From positions 1,860,001 to 1,924,000 of the forward strand of contig NZ_JAMGBB010000001.1 of NCBI RefSeq assembly GCF_023516505.1: a DNA stretch of 64,000 nucleotides, in the 5' to 3' direction. The position numbers and the translations under genes are program-made. The notes beneath the pieces are model-generated. The model saw only the letters and a list, made by a program, of their open reading frames with translations, ran no database searches and had not been told where the DNA came from. Below, one piece after another: positions 1 through 8,905 of the stretch (its first letter is position 1; each line of letters begins with the position of its first letter). This DNA comes from Sphingomonas brevis. Its GTDB lineage: Bacteria > Pseudomonadota > Alphaproteobacteria > Sphingomonadales > Sphingomonadaceae.

Positions 1-214
1 GCGTTCCTATGGCTAAGAACGCCGCGCCTCCGGCCTAGTCGCACCATTCCGCAGCTTGCCAGGCCATCGGAACCTTGGCGGGAGACCGGCGGCCTTTTAG
101 CCCGTCTTTCCGTCTGCGACCCCGGATGCCAACCCGAGGTGACGATGGCATGACACCACAAGTGGCGAATCGCCGTCAAGAGTCGCCGCGGTCGCCTTTA
201 TCATGGAGTGAGTC
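1..214. other. Left edge, no gene recognised
   Basis: This stretch precedes gluQ. One forward frame is open from the window edge to about 153 but its translation is rich in Arg and Pro and resembles nothing I know. A 40-codon reverse frame starting near 150 is also unconvincing. It may hold the gluQ promoter or the end of an upstream gene. I see no tRNA or terminator. Confidence 0.3.
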
Positions 215-1063
215 CTGAAGGTCACACGTTTCGCCCCGTCGCCGTCCGGCCGGCTTCATCTCGGTCATGCCTATTCGGCGGTCGTCGGCCACGCACGCGC
301 CCGGGCAAGCGGCGGCGCCTTCCGGATCCGGATCGAAGACCTCGACCCCGGCCGCTGCCGGCCGGAATTCGTCGATGGAATCTATGAGGATCTGGACTGG
401 CTCGGCCTTCGCTTCGACGGCGAGCCGATCGTTCAATCGGAGCGGACGGCGCTTTATGGCGATGCGCTGGAGCGGCTGAAGGCGGCCGGGTTGGTCTATG
501 CCTGCTTCTGCACCCGCGCCGAGATCGCCCAGTCGTTGACGGCACCGCACGGCGATGCGGGCACCCAATATCCCGGCACCTGCCGGCCGCTGCCCGATAG
601 CCCCGAGAAGCGGGCGACCACACCCCATTGTTGGCGGCTCGACAGCGGAAAGGCGTTGGAACTGGCGGGACTGCCGAGCTGGACGGAAAGCGACGGCACG
701 CGCTTTGACGGGAAGCTAGGCGATTTCGGCGACGCGATCCTGGCGCGAAAGGATGCGCCCTCCTCCTACCATCTCGCCTGCGTGGTCGATGACGCCGCTT
801 CGGACGTGAATTTGGTGGTGCGCGGCAAGGATCTCCGCCCGTCGACGCCAACCCAGCGCCTGCTGCAAATCCTGCTCGACCTGCCCGAGCCGAGCTACCT
901 CCATCATCCTTTGGTCATGCACGCGGATGGTCGCCGGCTGGCCAAGCGCGATCTCGCCCCGACCCTTGCGGCGATGCGCGACTCCGGGGTCGATGGAACG
1001 GCGCTTGCCGCGCAATTGCTGGAGGGGCGGGTCCCCCTAGGATTTCAACTGTCAGAGGCCTAG
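215..1063 (+). CDS. gluQ: Glutamyl-Q tRNA(Asp) synthetase
   Basis: A truncated GluRS-like enzyme that charges glutamate onto queuosine-34 of tRNA(Asp) in the cytoplasm. The class I signature FAPSPSGRLHLGHA lies at residues 6-19, with HLGH as the HIGH motif. The zinc site seen in the E. coli homologue is present as C97-x-C99 and Y119-x3-C123. A degenerate KMSKS-like segment (RRLAKRD) lies near the C-terminus, and there is no anticodon-binding domain. At 282 residues it has the normal family length. The frame is closed by a TGA at 209-211, so the only reasonable start is CTG at 215, six bases after a GGAG (205-208). The first ATG/GTG/TTG start would be at 491 and would delete the catalytic HIGH motif. 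Confidence 0.93.
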   Translation: MKVTRFAPSPSGRLHLGHAYSAVVGHARARASGGAFRIRIEDLDPGRCRPEFVDGIYEDLDWLGLRFDGEPIVQSERTALYGDALERLKAAGLVYACFCTRAEIAQSLTAPHGDAGTQYPGTCRPLPDSPEKRATTPHCWRLDSGKALELAGLPSWTESDGTRFDGKLGDFGDAILARKDAPSSYHLACVVDDAASDVNLVVRGKDLRPSTPTQRLLQILLDLPEPSYLHHPLVMHADGRRLAKRDLAPTLAAMRDSGVDGTALAAQLLEGRVPLGFQLSEA

Positions 1064-1073
1064 ATAGGCGCCC

Positions 1074-1277
1074 ATGAACACCATCCTTTTCATCCTGCTG
1101 CTGGTCGCCATGGCCGCGGTTGTCTACGTCCTGGTCCGCGGCGTGATCGCAATGGCCAACGGCAAGGACGTCTCGGGCGAGGTCCAGCAGAACTACATGC
1201 AGAAGCGTGTGCTCTATCAGGGCGTCGCGATCGTCATCGTCGTCCTGATCCTGGCCCTGGCCAGCGGTCGGGGCTGA
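1074..1277 (+). CDS. HIG1-domain twin-helix membrane protein
   Basis: A 67-residue protein with two membrane helices (about 3-24 and 48-64) joined by a short polar loop containing NGKDVSGEVQQNYMQKRV, the layout of HIG1/hypoxia-induced domain proteins of alphaproteobacteria. In mitochondria the family associates with respiratory supercomplexes; the bacterial role is not established. It lies 10 bases after gluQ and 11 bases before the adenosyltransferase, an order I recall as common in Sphingomonadales, so it is probably co-transcribed. The family call rests on length, helix spacing and the loop. Confidence 0.8.
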   Translation: MNTILFILLLVAMAAVVYVLVRGVIAMANGKDVSGEVQQNYMQKRVLYQGVAIVIVVLILALASGRG

Positions 1278-1288
1278 GGGCCCGCCCC

Positions 1289-1852
1289 CTGGTCAAGCTC
1301 AACAAAATCTATACCCGCACCGGTGACGGCGGCAGCGCCGGGCTGGTCGATGGAAGCCGCGTTTCCAAGTCGTCGGCCCGAATGGCCGCCATCGGCGAAG
1401 TCGATGAAGCCAATTCGGCGATCGGCGTCGCAATTGCCGCGCTGCAGCCGGGAATGACCGTCAGCCAGCTTCGCGCCATCCAGAACGAACTGTTCGATCT
1501 TGGTGCCGACCTTGCGACTCCGGAAGGAGTCGAAGGCGCGCTGAGGATCGTCGAGCGGCAGGTAACCCGGCTCGAGGAAGAAATTGACGCGATGAACGAG
1601 GCGCTGGCGCCGCTGACCAGCTTCATATTGCCCGGCGGATCGATGGCTGTCGCTCTTGTCCACCTGGCGCGCTGCGCGGTTCGCAGGGCCGAACGGGCGG
1701 CCGTTGCGCTAAACGAAGCCGAGACGGTGAACGCCCATGCGCTCGCTTATTTGAACCGATTGTCCGATCATCTGTTTGTCGCTGCGCGGCACTTGGCCGC
1801 GGCAGAGGGTGGTGATGTGTTGTGGCAGCCTGGGGCAACTCGCGGCGATTAG
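1289..1852 (+). CDS. Cob(I)yrinic acid a,c-diamide adenosyltransferase (PduO type)
   Basis: This enzyme transfers the 5'-deoxyadenosyl group of ATP to cob(I)alamin. The N-terminus MVKLNKIYTRTGDGG is the characteristic PduO ATP-binding segment, followed by the family's GLVDGSRV and GEVDEANSAIG, and R-R-A-E-R in the last third. With CTG at 1289 as initiator it has 187 residues, the usual length. No ATG, GTG or TTG start precedes the ATP-binding segment; the first ATG (1382) would remove it. GAGGG at 1276-1280 is a plausible ribosome site eight bases before the CTG. It follows the HIG1 gene closely. Confidence 0.9.
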   Translation: MVKLNKIYTRTGDGGSAGLVDGSRVSKSSARMAAIGEVDEANSAIGVAIAALQPGMTVSQLRAIQNELFDLGADLATPEGVEGALRIVERQVTRLEEEIDAMNEALAPLTSFILPGGSMAVALVHLARCAVRRAERAAVALNEAETVNAHALAYLNRLSDHLFVAARHLAAAEGGDVLWQPGATRGD

Positions 1853-1932
1853 GCCGACGTTCGTCCACCATAGCGAACATTTATAGAACGAATAACTTTC
1901 CCGCAGAGCCGATTCATGGCAGTGGGCTGGCG

Positions 1933-3168
1933 ATGGCAAGAGGAGAGTCAGACTCCGACGGCAAGTCGTTGGGCGATCGCCTAGCTTCGACGCGGGCGAT
2001 GACGCTCGCCCTCGCCGCGCCGCTGTCCGACGCCGACGCAGCCATCCAGCCCCATCCCGATGCCTCGCCCGCGAAATGGCATTTGGCGCATACGACATGG
2101 TTTTTCGAAACCTTCATCCTGCGCGATCATGTGCCGGGCTATCGGCTGCACGACGAGCGCTGGGCCTATCTGTTCAACAGCTACTATGAAGGTGAGGGCG
2201 AGCGGCACGCCCGTCCGCGGCGCGGCATGCTCAGCCGGCCAAGCCTCGACTCGGTTCGCGAATGGCGTAGCGAGGTCGACGAGGCGCTCCAGCGCGCGCT
2301 GCCCAATTTGCCGGCCGGCGCTCTGAAGCTGGTCGAACTTGGAATTCATCATGAGCAGCAGCACCAGGAGCTGTTTCTGACCGATATTTTGGCGACGTTC
2401 GCCGAGAACCCCCTTGAGCCTGCTTATGACAGTCTCGATCGATCGCCAGGCGCCAAGGCCGAAAAGCTGGCGTGGATCGACGGGCGCGAGGGAATGGTCG
2501 AGATTGGGGCGCCCGATGGCGGCTTCGCCTTCGATTGCGAGCGCCCCCGCCACCAGGCACTGCTTCATCCTCACCGCATCGCCAGCCGCTGCGTCACCAA
2601 TGGCGAATGGCAGCAATTCATCGATGATGGCGGCTACCGGGCGCCAACCCTCTGGCTCAGCGACGGCTGGGATTGGCTCACGCGCGAAAATGTCACGTCA
2701 CCGCTCTATTGGCACGGAGATGGCAGGCAGTTCACCTTGGCCGGGCGCCGCGCGATCGACGCCGACGCACCGGTCGCTCATGTCGGCTATTATGAAGCTG
2801 ACGCCTTCGCCCGCTGGGCCGGAGCGCGCCTGCCGACCGAATATGAATGGGAAGCGGCGTTCGGCACGTTCGAATCCGGCCAGGGCCACCAGCTCGACCG
2901 GGCCGGCGCGGTGCTGCCCGAGGCCGGTGGCGGGCCGTTCGGCGATGTCTGGCAATGGACCCAGTCGGCCTTCCTTCCCTATCCCGGGTTCAAGCCCGAG
3001 GAAGGCACGGTAGGCGAATATAATGGCAAGTTCATGAGCGGGCAGATGGTGCTGAAGGGCGCCAGCTGCGCGACGCCGCGCGGGCACTCGCGCGCCAGCT
3101 ACCGCAATTTCTTCCCGCCGCCGTCGCGCTGGCAATTCACGGGGGTGCGCCTTGCTCAAGACGCTTGA
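1933..3168 (+). CDS. egtB: Ergothioneine biosynthesis sulfoxide synthase EgtB
   Basis: A non-haem iron enzyme that joins a thiol (cysteine or gamma-glutamylcysteine) to hercynine with O2. An N-terminal DinB-like four-helix domain carries the iron ligands H50 and the H-x3-H pair H140/H144 (HHEQQHQE). A C-terminal formylglycine-generating-enzyme-like domain follows, with NGEWQQFIDDGGY, RLPTEYEWE and a terminal RGASCATPRGHSR-like stretch. The 411 residues match EgtB and there is no fused methyltransferase, which argues against OvoA. ATG 1933 was chosen because the upstream GTG (1822) would overlap the preceding gene. It overlaps egtD by 17 bases. Confidence 0.92.
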   Translation: MARGESDSDGKSLGDRLASTRAMTLALAAPLSDADAAIQPHPDASPAKWHLAHTTWFFETFILRDHVPGYRLHDERWAYLFNSYYEGEGERHARPRRGMLSRPSLDSVREWRSEVDEALQRALPNLPAGALKLVELGIHHEQQHQELFLTDILATFAENPLEPAYDSLDRSPGAKAEKLAWIDGREGMVEIGAPDGGFAFDCERPRHQALLHPHRIASRCVTNGEWQQFIDDGGYRAPTLWLSDGWDWLTRENVTSPLYWHGDGRQFTLAGRRAIDADAPVAHVGYYEADAFARWAGARLPTEYEWEAAFGTFESGQGHQLDRAGAVLPEAGGGPFGDVWQWTQSAFLPYPGFKPEEGTVGEYNGKFMSGQMVLKGASCATPRGHSRASYRNFFPPPSRWQFTGVRLAQDA

Positions 3169-4111
3169 GATAGTTGACCCGGCGTTCCGCGCCGATGTGC
3201 TGAACGGCCTGGCCGAGCCGATTCCGGCCATTCCGGCGCGGTGGCTTTATGACCGGCGAGGGTCGGAACTGTTCGACGAGATCACCCGCCTTCCCGAATA
3301 TTATCCGACCCGCACCGAGACGGCGCTGCTCGAAGACAGGATCGACGAGTTGGCGAGGCTGGTCCCGGCGGACTCTGCCGTGATCGAATTTGGCGCGGGA
3401 AGCGCCACCAAGACCCCGATCCTGCTTCGCGCGGCCAAGCCCAAGGCCTATGTGCCGATCGATATCAGCGGCGATTATCTGCGCGAAAGCGCCGCACGGG
3501 TTGATGCCGAGTTTCCCGGCCTCGCCGTTCATCCGGTCGAAGCGGACTTTACCAACCACGTCGACCTTCCAGCGGCGATCGACGGAATGCCGCGCCTCGG
3601 CTTCTTCCCCGGTTCAACCATCGGCAACTTCGTTCCGCAAAGCGCGACCGACCTGCTGCGCCACTTCCGGAGCATCCTTGGCACCGGCGCGCGGCTGCTG
3701 ATCGGCATGGACCGGGTCAAGCCAGTCGACCGGCTGATCGCTGCCTATGACGACCCCAAGGGCGTCACCGCCGAGTTCAATCTCAACCTGCTGCGCCGCA
3801 TCAACCGGGAGCTTGGTGGCGATATCCCTCTCGATGCCTTCCGCCACCAGGCGAGGTGGAACGACATGATGGGGCGGATCGAAATGCACCTGGTTGCTAC
3901 CCGCGATGTCGAATTCCAAATCGAAGACCGCCGGTTCAGCTTTGCCAAGGGCCGGTCGATCCACACCGAAAACAGCCACAAATACGGGCCTCGCGGTGCC
4001 CGGTTGCTGCTGCTGGCCGGAGGCTGGACGCCACTTGCCGAATGGACTGCTCCCGACGAGGATTTTGCCCTGATCCTGGCCGAAGCTGAGCGCGAGCGGT
4101 TCGCCCCTTGA
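3152..4111 (+). CDS. egtD: L-histidine N-alpha-methyltransferase EgtD
   Basis: An S-adenosylmethionine enzyme that trimethylates histidine to hercynine, the substrate of EgtB. The 319-residue protein has the family N-terminus PARWLYDRRGSELFDEIT, the motif LPEYYPTRTE, and a SAM-binding VIEFGAGSATKTP. Near the end it has SHKYG, where family members bind the histidine substrate. The start is TTG at 3152, inside egtB and just after a GGGGG tract, so translation is coupled. No egtC or egtE is nearby, so the final C-S lyase step must be encoded elsewhere or be replaced. Confidence 0.93.
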   Translation: MLKTLEIVDPAFRADVLNGLAEPIPAIPARWLYDRRGSELFDEITRLPEYYPTRTETALLEDRIDELARLVPADSAVIEFGAGSATKTPILLRAAKPKAYVPIDISGDYLRESAARVDAEFPGLAVHPVEADFTNHVDLPAAIDGMPRLGFFPGSTIGNFVPQSATDLLRHFRSILGTGARLLIGMDRVKPVDRLIAAYDDPKGVTAEFNLNLLRRINRELGGDIPLDAFRHQARWNDMMGRIEMHLVATRDVEFQIEDRRFSFAKGRSIHTENSHKYGPRGARLLLLAGGWTPLAEWTAPDEDFALILAEAERERFAP

Positions 4112-4152
4112 GTGAGATTGTGCCGCGAAGAATGGGCGGCTAAGCCAACGCA

Positions 4153-4455
4153 ATGATCCTCGCTCTATTCGACATCGTCCTGTTCCTGCTCCGCCTGCTC
4201 TCGATCCTGGTTATCGTCCAGGTGATCGTGAGCTGGCTGGTCGCGTTCAACGTCGTCAACCTGCATCAGCCGTTCGTGCGGGCGCTCTACACCGGCATGG
4301 AACGGGTGACCGAGCCGGTCTACCGGCCGATCCGCAAGGTCCTGCCCGATTTCGGCGGGCTCGACTTCTCGCCGATCGTCCTCCTGCTGCTGATCCAGGT
4401 AATATCGATGCTGGTCGCCGGCGCACGGAATGATGTGCTGCTCGCGACGATATGA
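4153..4455 (+). CDS. YggT-family integral membrane protein
   Basis: A 100-residue protein with an N-terminal hydrophobic hairpin, the YggT hallmark [25 protein letters not shown] in two blocks around residues 52-75, and a C-terminal helix. YggT proteins are linked to osmotic-shock tolerance and cell-envelope or division functions in other bacteria, but the molecular role is not known. It overlaps folD by four bases (ATGA). Confidence 0.88.
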   Translation: MILALFDIVLFLLRLLSILVIVQVIVSWLVAFNVVNLHQPFVRALYTGMERVTEPVYRPIRKVLPDFGGLDFSPIVLLLLIQVISMLVAGARNDVLLATI

Positions 4456-5339
4456 GCGCTCGCATTATCGACGGAAAGGGCGCGGCTGCCGCGCTTAGGG
4501 CGAAGGTCGCGGTCGAGGTCGCGGGGTATCGCGCTGCCACCGGCCGGGCTCCGGGTCTCGCCGTGGTGCTGGTCGGCGAAGATCCCGCTTCGGCGGTCTA
4601 TGTCCGTTCAAAGGGCAAGGCGACGCTGGAAGCCGGAATGCTGAGCTTCGAGCATAAGCTCCCGGCCGAGATCAGCGAGGGCAAGCTGATCGACCTTATC
4701 AACGAGCTCAATAGTGATCCGGCGGTCGATGGAATCCTGGTCCAATTGCCGCTGCCGGATCACATTGATCCCAACCAGGTCATATTGGCGATCGATCCGG
4801 ACAAGGATGTCGACGGCTTTCACCCGATCAACGCCGGCCGGCTGGCAATCGGGCTGACCGGCTTCACCCCCTGCACACCGCTGGGTTGCCTCAAGCTCCT
4901 CAAAGCAGAGCTCGGCGATCTCAGCGGCAAGAATGCGGTCGTGATCGGCCGTTCGAATATCGTCGGGAAACCGATGGCGATGCTGCTTCTGGCCGAGCAT
5001 TGCACCGTGACCATCGCCCATAGCCGCACCCGCGACCTGCCCGAGGTCGTGCGCGCGGCAGACATTGTCGTCGCGGCGGTCGGGCGTGCCGGCATGGTCA
5101 AGGGCGACTGGTTGAAGCCTGGCGCGACCGTCATTGACGTCGGCATCAATCGCGTGGCGGGGGAGGGTGGCAACAGCCATTTGGCGGGCGACGTCGACTT
5201 CGCCTCCGCTAGCCAGATAGCCGGTGCGATTACGCCCGTACCCGGCGGGGTCGGACCGATGACCATCGCCTGCCTGATCCGCAACACGCTGGTCTCCGCC
5301 GCGCGCCGTGACGGGTTTGAACTGCCGGAGGATTTATGA
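4452..5339 (+). CDS. folD: Bifunctional 5,10-methylene-THF dehydrogenase / methenyl-THF cyclohydrolase
   Basis: A cytoplasmic one-carbon enzyme interconverting methylene-, methenyl- and 10-formyl-tetrahydrofolate with NADP. The 295 residues are normal length. Visible family motifs are VYVRSKGKA with the catalytic lysine, [36 protein letters not shown] for NADP binding, TVTIAHSRT, and the C-terminal [11 protein letters not shown]. The start overlaps the upstream stop as ATGA, and its own end overlaps the next start. Confidence 0.97.
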   Translation: MSARIIDGKGAAAALRAKVAVEVAGYRAATGRAPGLAVVLVGEDPASAVYVRSKGKATLEAGMLSFEHKLPAEISEGKLIDLINELNSDPAVDGILVQLPLPDHIDPNQVILAIDPDKDVDGFHPINAGRLAIGLTGFTPCTPLGCLKLLKAELGDLSGKNAVVIGRSNIVGKPMAMLLLAEHCTVTIAHSRTRDLPEVVRAADIVVAAVGRAGMVKGDWLKPGATVIDVGINRVAGEGGNSHLAGDVDFASASQIAGAITPVPGGVGPMTIACLIRNTLVSAARRDGFELPEDL

Positions 5340-5986
5340 TCCTGGCCCTTATTCTTGCGGCGCAGGCAGCACCTGCCGATGCCCCCGCGCCAGTCACGGC
5401 GATCGACGCCGAGCGGGCATTTGTCACCGATGCCCATACGATTGGCCAGTGGGCCGCGTTCCGCAAATGGTCGACCGACGACGCGGTAGTGTTCGGCCCT
5501 CAGCCCGAGAATGCGCACGAAGCGCTGAAGGATGCGCCGGAGCCCAAGGTCGCCATCTTCTGGTGGCCCGGCAAGAGCTACGTCAGCTGTGATGGCAACC
5601 TTGCCGTCAATACGGGCCCATGGGTTCGGCAGGCCGGCAAGAGGGTCGGCTTTTTCACTACCGTGTGGCGCAAGCAGGCGGGAGAGTGGCGGTGGGTCTA
5701 TGACGGTGGCGGCGACCTCGAAGTACCGCGAGCGGAAGGCGGCGACATCAAGCCAACCCTCGCCTCCTGCGCAACCCGACCCGCCCGGGCTGCAGTGCCG
5801 GGGCCAATCGAAGGTTTCGCCGCACCTTTCAAAACGGGCAGCGGAAGCAGCGCCGACGGCACCCTGACCTGGCATTACCGGGTCGACGTGCGCGGCGCGC
5901 GGCATTTCACCACCCAATTGTGGGATGGCAGTAGCTGGCAAACGGTGATCGACGACCGGGTTCCGGCCCCGCCCGCACAGCCATGA
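5336..5986 (+). CDS. Exported NTF2-like hypothetical protein
   Basis: A 216-residue protein with a short signal-like N-terminus ([13 protein letters not shown]). The mature part begins [26 protein letters not shown] and later has [19 protein letters not shown], the pattern of SnoaL/DUF4440-type NTF2-like folds. The C-terminal 80 residues resemble nothing I recognise. It overlaps folD by four bases at its start and marC by four at its end. Function is unknown. Confidence 0.72.
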   Translation: MILALILAAQAAPADAPAPVTAIDAERAFVTDAHTIGQWAAFRKWSTDDAVVFGPQPENAHEALKDAPEPKVAIFWWPGKSYVSCDGNLAVNTGPWVRQAGKRVGFFTTVWRKQAGEWRWVYDGGGDLEVPRAEGGDIKPTLASCATRPARAAVPGPIEGFAAPFKTGSGSSADGTLTWHYRVDVRGARHFTTQLWDGSSWQTVIDDRVPAPPAQP

Positions 5987-6615
5987 TCGAGCTGTTCACC
6001 ACCGCCTTCATCACCCTTGCGGTGATCATCGATCCGCCGGGCTGCGCCCCGATCTTCGCCTCGCTGACAGCCGGTACCGACGCCGCGCATCGTCGGCGAA
6101 TGGCGATCCGTTCCGCCTTCGTCGCCTGGTGCATCCTGATCTTCTTCGCTCTGCTGGGCGAACCATTGCTCCGCACCCTCGGAATTTCACTGAGCGCTTT
6201 CCGCCTGGCCGGCGGCATCATGCTGTTCATGATTGCCCTCGACATGGTGTTCGAGCGGCGGACCGAGCGGCGGGAGGAACGCGCCAAGGAGATTGAGGGG
6301 ACGCCGGAGGCCGAGGATATTTCGGTTTTCCCGATGGCCATTCCGATGATCGCCGGACCGGGCTCGATCGCTTCGATCATGCTGCTCACCGCGCGCGCCG
6401 ACGGGCTGGTGGAGGATGCGATCGTGCTGACCGCGCTGACGCTGGTGTTGCTCCTGACCATGATCGCCCTCCTATTGGCCGGACCGCTGATGAAACTGAT
6501 CGGCGCCAAGCTGGAAGCGATGATCACTCGCATTCTCGGCGTGATCCTTGCGGCGCTGGCGGCCCAGTTTGTGCTCGACGGGTTGGAGCGGAGCCTGCCC
6601 GGCCTCGCGGGTTAG
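5983..6615 (+). CDS. MarC-family integral membrane protein
   Basis: A 210-residue polytopic protein with six predicted helices. The N-terminal motif VIDPPGCAPIFASLT and the mid-protein FPMAIPMIAGPGSIASIML are the two inverted-repeat signatures of the MarC/UPF0056 (NAAT) family. Family members have been proposed as amino-acid exporters, and the original link of MarC to antibiotic resistance was not upheld. Its stop codon overlaps the stop of the convergent downstream gene within TTAG. Confidence 0.9.
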   Translation: MIELFTTAFITLAVIIDPPGCAPIFASLTAGTDAAHRRRMAIRSAFVAWCILIFFALLGEPLLRTLGISLSAFRLAGGIMLFMIALDMVFERRTERREERAKEIEGTPEAEDISVFPMAIPMIAGPGSIASIMLLTARADGLVEDAIVLTALTLVLLLTMIALLLAGPLMKLIGAKLEAMITRILGVILAALAAQFVLDGLERSLPGLAG

Positions 6616-8447
6616 CGGACTACCTTCCACATTTTGAACGGCGAATTGGGACCGAGGTCGACCGGCCGAAGCCAGTTCGGAACCTTTCCCTTGTCGAGCT
6701 GCACGTAGAAGCCCTTGGGGGCCTCGGACATGAAGATCGTCGCGGTCGACATATTCGGGCAGGTCAGAACATAGTCGCTGCGATACTCGTCGATGATGCG
6801 GTGAGCCTGGGGCTCGTCGCCGCGGAACGCATTCATCACGTCGGCAATCATCTTGTCGTTGCGATGATAGGGGCCGCCGACCGCATCATGATGCGTCGCA
6901 ACGATCAGTCGCGGGCCGAGATCGATAAAGGTGAAGATCATGCCCTTGGGCTGGCGCGCAACCGGGGCCAGCGCGACCAGGCTCGGGCATTTGTTGTTGG
7001 CCTGAGACACCTGCTGCGCCATCGCGCCCTTCTTCTTGGCCGGGATGACCTGCATCGCGAGCGGCACCGCGGCGCCAAAGCCGAGCAGGACAAGAACGAA
7101 GGCGGCAATGTGCAGCCACCAATTGGACGATTTCATCCAGTGGCTGGCCAGCAGGACAATCAGGGCAGTTGCGCCAGGCAGGGCCATCATCTGCGCGGCC
7201 GGACCGGCGCGGACCTGCCAGAACAACAAGACGAGCCCTGCGAGCGACGGCAAGGCAACCGCCAGGATCCGGAGCAGCCGGTCGCGATTTTCCGACCCAG
7301 CCCTCCATTCGTTCCAAACGAGCAAGGCCCAGCCAAATACTGCTGTCGCTGGAAGCGCGATCACCGTCGCCGCCACGCGCCACTCGTGGCGGTAAAATGG
7401 CTTGGCCTCGCGCACATAATCGAGCCAGAGCCGTGTCGCTTCGGGCGACACACCTTCCAGTCGCTGGAGGCAGTTGGGCCAGGCGAGCGCGTGGAAACCG
7501 GCAAGCGTAATGCCCGCGACGGCTGCCCCCCCGAGCCGTGCTTTCCAGCTGTCCAGCTTCAGCATCGCAAGGCCGAGCATCACCGCACCGCCGATCGCGG
7601 CGTCGCTCAGCCAAACCGGCGACAGCGCGTCACACACCGCCTGGCGATTGGCGTAGGAAGCGAACAGCAGAAAGCCAAACGCGGTGCTGGCCACCAGCGA
7701 GGCTGCGTAAGTCGCTAGGCGGCGGCGCTGGTCGCGGTCGGCGACCCAAAGGAGTACCGTCGCGCCTCCAAGCAGCGCCAGGTAGATCATCATTTCCAGC
7801 CCGATCGCCAGCGACAGGCCGGTGGCGATGCCGAGCGTCGCGCCGCCCCTCGCCCGCTTCGGATCGGCCATCCCCGAAATCGACAGGGCAAGCAGGGCAA
7901 GCTGCCAGCCGTGGTGATCGATCCTCAATGGCGCGAACATGCCCATGGTCGAGTAAGCGCACAGCAGGCCGATCACCGGCAGCGGCCAGGCCTTGTCGTT
8001 CACCAGCCGCTTCATGGTCAGGGCCAGCGAAAAGGCCATTAACAAGAGCGGCAACAGGGGAGCGATGGCGACAGCGGTCCGCTCGGCGTCCGCCCCACCG
8101 ACCAGGGGCTTCATGAGCAGGATGATCCCGGCGATCGGCAGGTCGACCAGCCGCGACCAATGGATATTTCCTCCGCCATGCGCCGGGTCGAAGCGGTGCT
8201 GGATTAGGTCGAACCAGCCCTGCCCGCCAAGCAAGGCGCGAACCTGCGCCATGCGCAGGTTATCGTCGGTGTCGGGCAGCGCGAACGCCTGGATCAGGCC
8301 CCACTTGTTGGCGATGGCGACCGCCGCATAGGCCACCCACGCGAGGACCACCACCCAACGCCAATGGCGGAAAAACAACTCCCTGGTGCTGGAAAACAGC
8401 TCCGCCGGCCGATCCTCGTCCATCCGTTCCCCCGCCAACTCTGACAT
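6612..8447 (-). CDS. Polytopic membrane protein, GT-C glycosyltransferase-like
   Basis: A 611-residue protein with about eleven hydrophobic segments. The first periplasmic loop carries LPDTDDNLRMAQVRALL, an acidic motif in the place where GT-C enzymes (ArnT, STT3 and relatives) keep their catalytic acid, followed by FDPAHGGGNIHWSRLVDLP. A soluble C-terminal domain of roughly 130 residues follows the last helix. I infer a lipid-linked sugar transferase, supported by the divergent gtrA / GT2 / methyltransferase genes. The exact family is not certain. Confidence 0.68.
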   Translation of the reverse strand: MSELAGERMDEDRPAELFSSTRELFFRHWRWVVVLAWVAYAAVAIANKWGLIQAFALPDTDDNLRMAQVRALLGGQGWFDLIQHRFDPAHGGGNIHWSRLVDLPIAGIILLMKPLVGGADAERTAVAIAPLLPLLLMAFSLALTMKRLVNDKAWPLPVIGLLCAYSTMGMFAPLRIDHHGWQLALLALSISGMADPKRARGGATLGIATGLSLAIGLEMMIYLALLGGATVLLWVADRDQRRRLATYAASLVASTAFGFLLFASYANRQAVCDALSPVWLSDAAIGGAVMLGLAMLKLDSWKARLGGAAVAGITLAGFHALAWPNCLQRLEGVSPEATRLWLDYVREAKPFYRHEWRVAATVIALPATAVFGWALLVWNEWRAGSENRDRLLRILAVALPSLAGLVLLFWQVRAGPAAQMMALPGATALIVLLASHWMKSSNWWLHIAAFVLVLLGFGAAVPLAMQVIPAKKKGAMAQQVSQANNKCPSLVALAPVARQPKGMIFTFIDLGPRLIVATHHDAVGGPYHRNDKMIADVMNAFRGDEPQAHRIIDEYRSDYVLTCPNMSTATIFMSEAPKGFYVQLDKGKVPNWLRPVDLGPNSPFKMWKVVR

Positions 8448-8482
8448 TGTGTCCTAGCGGCGAAACACTACAGAGCAAGCCG

Positions 8483-8905
8483 ATGATCCAGTCGACGCTA
8501 CAGAAAATCGATCCCGATCGGCGGACCGTGCTGGTCCAGTTGATCCGCTACGGATTTGCCGGGCTGGCGATCACGCTGGCGGTCGCCGCCAGCTATTGGG
8601 CGATCACGGACCTTCTGCATATCGACCCGATGATCAGCTTCACCATCGTGTTCATCGTCTTTTCGCTGATCAGCTATGTCACCCATGGCGAGTTCAGCTT
8701 CCGCGGCCACGGCACCAGGGACCAGCACCATATCCGCATGGGCCGGTTCCTGGCGGTCAATGTGCTTGGCTATTTGGTCAACCAGGGTTTCATCTGGTTG
8801 CTGGTCAAGCAGGCCGGCGGACCGACCTGGTGGCCGACCATCCCGATGGTGTTCATCACGCCGCTCTTGACCTTCACCCTCCATCGGCGGTTCGTCTACG
8901 CATGA
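8483..8905 (+). CDS. GtrA-family membrane protein (copy 1)
   Basis: A 140-residue protein with four membrane helices, typical of GtrA flippases or accessory proteins that move undecaprenyl-phosphate-linked sugars. Helix 1 contains [19 protein letters not shown], and ISYVTHGEFSFRGHG and [11 protein letters not shown] follow. ATG 8483 was chosen over an upstream TTG (8447) because it places a short basic tail before helix 1. It overlaps the next glycosyltransferase by ATGA, the classical gtrA-gtrB arrangement. It is closely similar to the copy at 18804-19253. Confidence 0.88.
   Translation: MIQSTLQKIDPDRRTVLVQLIRYGFAGLAITLAVAASYWAITDLLHIDPMISFTIVFIVFSLISYVTHGEFSFRGHGTRDQHHIRMGRFLAVNVLGYLVNQGFIWLLVKQAGGPTWWPTIPMVFITPLLTFTLHRRFVYA

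Noticed and set aside
4820-5941. A 373-residue reverse protein over folD and the next gene
   Set aside because: It overlaps two well-supported genes and has no recognisable motif.
6801-7718. A 305-residue forward protein
   Set aside because: It is antisense to the polytopic membrane protein at 6612-8447 and its composition is Arg/His/Gln-rich, as expected of a shadow in high-GC DNA.
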